From the NCBI GenBank assembly GCA_023134955.1, contig JAGLUC010000043.1:1-27026 (forward strand): 27,026 nt of DNA, written 5' to 3'. Each line of letters opens with the position of its first letter. The first letter of the stretch is position 1. The translations under genes were made by a program, and so were the position numbers. Below the pieces are notes generated by a model that saw only the letters and a list, made by a program, of their open reading frames with translations, ran no database searches and was not told the origin of the DNA. Shown here piece after piece: positions 24,301 through 27,026 of this stretch. Origin of the DNA: Methylococcales bacterium (GTDB taxonomy: Bacteria; Pseudomonadota; Gammaproteobacteria; Methylococcales; Methylomonadaceae).

Positions 24301-27026
24301 AGGTATTGCCATTTCATCACTGAGCAAATCATTCGGCTGAAGGAAGTTTTGATAGGCGTATGTAACTTGAAACAGCGGTGACCTTGCCTGATCCCGACTG
24401 ACATTTAATTCTTTCAATAAAGTCGGAAATGGATAGTCAGAATTATCCACACCATCAGCAACCGTCATCTGTAGACTGTTTAATAAATCGCTAAAGCCCT
24501 GTTGTCCAGATATTTGGCACCGAATGACAATCATATTGATAAAATAACCAATGATCTGTTCAAATCGACTTTCCGGCCGTCCCAAAATTGGCATACCGAT
24601 TAATATATCCTCATCACCCGAATATCGATGCAGCAACATATTTAGCACACCCAGGAACAGTACGGACAAATTTACCCGTAAAGACTTTGCTAACGCCTTA
24701 ACTTTTCCAGATAACTCCGGCGTGAGCATTAATTCATAACTGGCACCTTTAAAGCGCTGTACTGCTGGCCGTTTATGATCACAAGGTAAAGACAATACGG
24801 GCAGATCACCAGACAGCTGTGACTTCCAATAATTTAGCTGTGCCAAACCTTGTTCACCTGCCAAAAACTGCTGCTGCCACTGCACAAAATCGAAATAGCT
24901 GGTTTGCACTGGCTTTAGAGCCAGTATAGTTCCCGCAACCAACTGTTGGTAAGCCTGCATTAATGCCTTTATTAACAACACGGCAGAACTACCATCAAAA
25001 ACGATGTGATGCACGGTAATCAGCACATAGGTCTCATCTGCCTGAGTTGGCGAAAACAGATGCACCCGAAACAATGAGCCATGTGCCAGATCAAAGGCTT
25101 GCTTACTCTTTTCTCTGAGCAACTCGACGATATCAGCTTCATCCGTCAGGTCAATATTTTCATGTTCAAAACACAGATGTGTTTCTGGTATCAGGGTTTG
25201 ATACAGTTCCCCGTTGTTTTGTTGAAAAGTAGCTCCCAACAAGGGATAATATTGCAAAATATATTTGCAGGCACGTTGAAACACACTACGGTTCAGTCCT
25301 GCCTTAAAACGTAGCGCAATAGGCACATTATAAGCACTCATTTGTGGATTAAACTGGTGTAGTAACCACAACCCTTTTTGGCCTTCAGACAAGGGTGATG
25401 TCAGCGGCTGAGTGGTCACTTGCGATTCTAGTGTTTTATCATCAGCCGATAATTTAGAATTGTTTTTTTTTAGCTGTTTCGGTGCCTTAGTCAAGCAATA
25501 TTCAGCAAGTGAAATTAGTGTGTCATGTAGCAATAGATCCTTTGTTGATATTTTTAGCTGAAAAACCTCATCCAAGCCATGCCTTAGTTTCATGGCAAAC
25601 ATAGAATCAGCACCATAATCCTGAAGATTTTTGCTCATACTTATTTCGCTAACGGGGATACCCAGTTCCTGTGACAGGCGAGTTATTAAATAGTGTTGTA
25701 TATTATCCAATATTGGCCTTAATGGATCAGGATCAATCGCCATTGCCTCTTGTTCCGCCGCAATTAATAAGGGCGCATCTGCCGATAATGGCTTGCCACC
25801 CAGCCAGTAGCTTTTCTTATCGAAAGGATAGCTTGGTAACGCTATTCTGTGTAACGTTTGGTTCTGATACATCGGTTGCCACACAATCTTAACGCCCTTA
25901 ACCCAATACACTGCCAACTTACTAAGATCCTTTTCGGCTAGTAAGAGTTGCAATATCGACTGCCCCGTTTCTCCTAACAACAAATTTTTAATATCCGAAT
26001 TATCTTGTTCCTGATCTCCGCTAAAAATATTTTCCGAAGAACCGCTGTTATTTTCTAAATATGCCTGTAGTCCATGAATGAGTTGATCTTGGTCATCAAC
26101 CACCAAAGCCATCCTATAAGCCATGACTTCCCGCCCCGTTTGCAGCGTATAAGCCAGATTATCCAGCGGCAACTCGGGTTGTTGTTCAATAAACGCCAGC
26201 ATATTGCGCACAACGACATGAAGTTGCTCCGCTGTTCTAGCAGAGAACAGCATTAACTGCGATGAATTCGTCTTGTCGATAACTGGCTCTTGTTGACTGA
26301 CTGGTTCATATTCTTCGACGATCAAATGTGCATTAGAGCCACCGGCACCAAATGAGCTGACTGTTGCCAGTCGTAAGCATTCGCCCTGTCCATCTATTAT
26401 GGGTCGATACCATGGTTCAAGCTGTCGTTGCAAATAGAACGGCGTTTGTTCAAAGCTTATCTCTGGATTGAGCGGTTCAGCTTTAATTGTCGGTACCAAC
26501 TGCTGATGTTGCAATTGTAAAACCACCTTAATCAATTGCGACATGCCTGATGCCGCCTCGGCATGACCAATATTAGCTTTGGCCGAACCAATGGCACAAA
26601 ACTGTTGTTCTGCCGTATATTGTTGAAAGCCTGCTGTTAGCGCCTTGAGTTCAATAGCATCACCCAAAGGTGAGCCATTGGCTGCCGACTCGACATAACT
26701 GATGGTACGCGGATCAATTTCGGCTCTGGCAAAATTGCCTACAATCAAATCCGTCTGAGCCGATGAATTGGGAACCGAGTAGCCATTAGATTGCCCACCA
26801 TGATTAATTGCTGTCGATTTAATAACTGCCAAAATAGTATCATTATCTGCAATTGCAGCCGCTAACGGCTTTAACAATACTGCGCCAACGGTTTCAGCCG
26901 GAATATAGCCATCGCCATCGCCAAAACTAGTACTATCAGGGTGACTGCCGACAATCTGTGCGCTGCTTAAACCCAGGTACTTTTTAGGATGAATCGTTAA
27001 ATTAATGCCACCGGCAATAGCGGTTT
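21376..27026 (-). CDS. Hybrid PKS-NRPS terminal protein (partial): KS-ACP-C-A-PCP-TE
   Basis: 1,883 complete residues; the N-terminus, including the KS cysteine, lies beyond the right edge, and the frame is open to base 27026. In partial numbering: KS remnant 1-about 235 with active-site histidines H75 (NHGG) and H154 (NIGHAEA); a post-KS linker ending LPSYPFDKKSYWL; ACP with S474 (DYGADS); condensation domain about 540-970 with HHIVFDG at 672-678; adenylation domain about 1000-1510 with YTSGSTGQPKG and NAYGPTE; PCP with S1555 (LGGHS); thioesterase about 1610-1880 with GWSMGG (S1682) and H1857. No AT, KR or DH lies between KS and ACP, as in trans-AT systems. It should add one amino acid to a polyketide and release the product. 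It overlaps the esterase gene. Confidence 0.95.
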   Translation of the reverse strand, partial: TAIAGGINLTIHPKKYLGLSSAQIVGSHPDSTSFGDGDGYIPAETVGAVLLKPLAAAIADNDTILAVIKSTAINHGGQSNGYSVPNSSAQTDLIVGNFARAEIDPRTISYVESAANGSPLGDAIELKALTAGFQQYTAEQQFCAIGSAKANIGHAEAASGMSQLIKVVLQLQHQQLVPTIKAEPLNPEISFEQTPFYLQRQLEPWYRPIIDGQGECLRLATVSSFGAGGSNAHLIVEEYEPVSQQEPVIDKTNSSQLMLFSARTAEQLHVVVRNMLAFIEQQPELPLDNLAYTLQTGREVMAYRMALVVDDQDQLIHGLQAYLENNSGSSENIFSGDQEQDNSDIKNLLLGETGQSILQLLLAEKDLSKLAVYWVKGVKIVWQPMYQNQTLHRIALPSYPFDKKSYWLGGKPLSADAPLLIAAEQEAMAIDPDPLRPILDNIQHYLITRLSQELGIPVSEISMSKNLQDYGADSMFAMKLRHGLDEVFQLKISTKDLLLHDTLISLAEYCLTKAPKQLKKNNSKLSADDKTLESQVTTQPLTSPLSEGQKGLWLLHQFNPQMSAYNVPIALRFKAGLNRSVFQRACKYILQYYPLLGATFQQNNGELYQTLIPETHLCFEHENIDLTDEADIVELLREKSKQAFDLAHGSLFRVHLFSPTQADETYVLITVHHIVFDGSSAVLLIKALMQAYQQLVAGTILALKPVQTSYFDFVQWQQQFLAGEQGLAQLNYWKSQLSGDLPVLSLPCDHKRPAVQRFKGASYELMLTPELSGKVKALAKSLRVNLSVLFLGVLNMLLHRYSGDEDILIGMPILGRPESRFEQIIGYFINMIVIRCQISGQQGFSDLLNSLQMTVADGVDNSDYPFPTLLKELNVSRDQARSPLFQVTYAYQNFLQPNDLLSDEMAIPVEFLSGINQEGSHDFTLEVYQGAEQFLLKIDYNTDLFKAGTIARIMTHYSNLLSSVIAQPDVNIADHELLSAQEKQQFLSKWNICEIDYDKEQSIVELFQQQVQQNPGSTALLFEGQQLSYKELDQHSSKLANYLLNSGVTENDLVGVCMDRSLHMVVAMLAIFKAGAVYVPIVPSDPEQRIQYLLDNSKIKVLITEEKLQEKFADLLSASACSSFAIDTQWQAILASETDLIPTVKLSQAAYVIYTSGSTGQPKGVVISHGALSHHCQVMGDYYQLTPADKVLQFASINVDASLEQLLPALLVGATVVIRPNELWSSQAFRSKVMELDISVVDVPPSYLYELLLDTRSEAEWAAVASLKLIITGGEVLSVETVKLWRISPLRDCRLLNAYGPTETTITSTVFEVDAENPAAATASTIPIGRPLVNESVYILDAYDQPVPVGVSGEMHIGGAGLAIGYLNQPELTEQKFIDDPFKQGKRLYKTGDLVRWLEDGSIEFMGRMDHQVKIRGFRVECGEIETALLALDSIKHAVVLAKQINGSTQLIAFAVQNEAENTLNTRALKQALIVSLPDYMIPSVFVSVEHIPLTASRKVDSKALMQLDVDADENHRYIAPRTEIESQLAEIWQQVLNVERIGVHDNFFDLGGHSLLSVRLMAVIQKRFDKELPISSLFQASDIAAQAQLLQQNVKPWTPLVCLQPKGKEPPFFCIHAVGGSILCYQELSQSMGEQRPFYGLQAPNSDAEEYPETIEELAALYIIEIRSVQAQGPYQLGGWSMGGVIAYEIARQLEQEGEQVSTLVLIESHTPGAVQAFEQDYIKTHMQHSDGDSETLLLMAFARDLGLGDVEKIVSRSASQYTLTQQLDVIFKQAKQGGLLLADIDSEQLHRLFSVFAANVQAMNNYTPQQYQGSIKLFYVNNANRGVSAPDYAKAEGWSELVQGELHTEKVSGDHYSLLRQPNVQILADKLTGYMDEKNN

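Noticed and set aside
26875..26877. TTG codon as the start of the PKS-NRPS protein
   Set aside because: The frame continues open upstream with conserved KS sequence (NLTIHPKKYLGLSSAQIVGS), so the codon is an internal leucine and the gene runs off the edge.

Overview
The window (27,026 bp, AT-rich apart from its right end) looks like a chromosomal piece of a gammaproteobacterium. This rests on typical gammaproteobacterial housekeeping genes (xseA, ispH, hslR, trhP/yegQ, tusB/dsrH with tusE/dsrC) and an AcrB-type RND pump. I cannot name the genus from sequence alone. No rRNA, tRNA or CRISPR array was seen.

Layout: (1) 1-3801, minus strand: two similar 245-aa YcgR-like PilZ proteins, then xseA and a secreted M23 peptidase that runs off the left edge. 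(2) 3918-4883, plus strand: a Gdx/SugE-type SMR exporter, then overlapping dsrH/tusB-like and dsrC/tusE-like sulfur-relay genes. (3) 5047-8489: a small accessory island of two divergent toxin-antitoxin modules. The leftward one is a HigB-like toxin, a HigA-like antitoxin fused to an ImmA/IrrE metallopeptidase domain, and a 'beta family' protein of unknown function. The rightward one is a Gp49-like toxin with an XRE antitoxin. (4) 8490-12073: a gene-free stretch, hslR with a rhodanese gene on the minus strand, then a small membrane protein and a two-TM potassium-channel-like protein with tandem RCK domains on the plus strand. (5) 12122-19167, all minus: ispH, an RND pump with its adaptor, a 160-bp near-palindromic repeat, and trhP. 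(6) 19168-27026, minus: a repeat-containing gap, a secreted type B carboxylesterase, and the C-terminal 1,883 residues of a hybrid PKS-NRPS (KS-ACP-C-A-PCP-TE).

The PKS-NRPS end is the last module of a biosynthetic cluster extending beyond the right edge. It has no acyltransferase between KS and ACP, as in trans-AT assembly lines, and the esterase overlaps it by 17 bp. Its base composition appears more GC-rich than the left part by eye (not computed), and the adjacent gap carries repeat-like hairpins, so horizontal acquisition is plausible.

The best candidate for an under-described system is the toxin / antitoxin-ImmA / beta-protein trio (7666 down to 5047), with a near-consensus promoter and tight gene coupling. 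The next most interesting items are the PKS-NRPS/esterase pair, the 160-bp palindrome, the two-cysteine DsrC beside a lone DsrH, and the GFGE-filter potassium channel.
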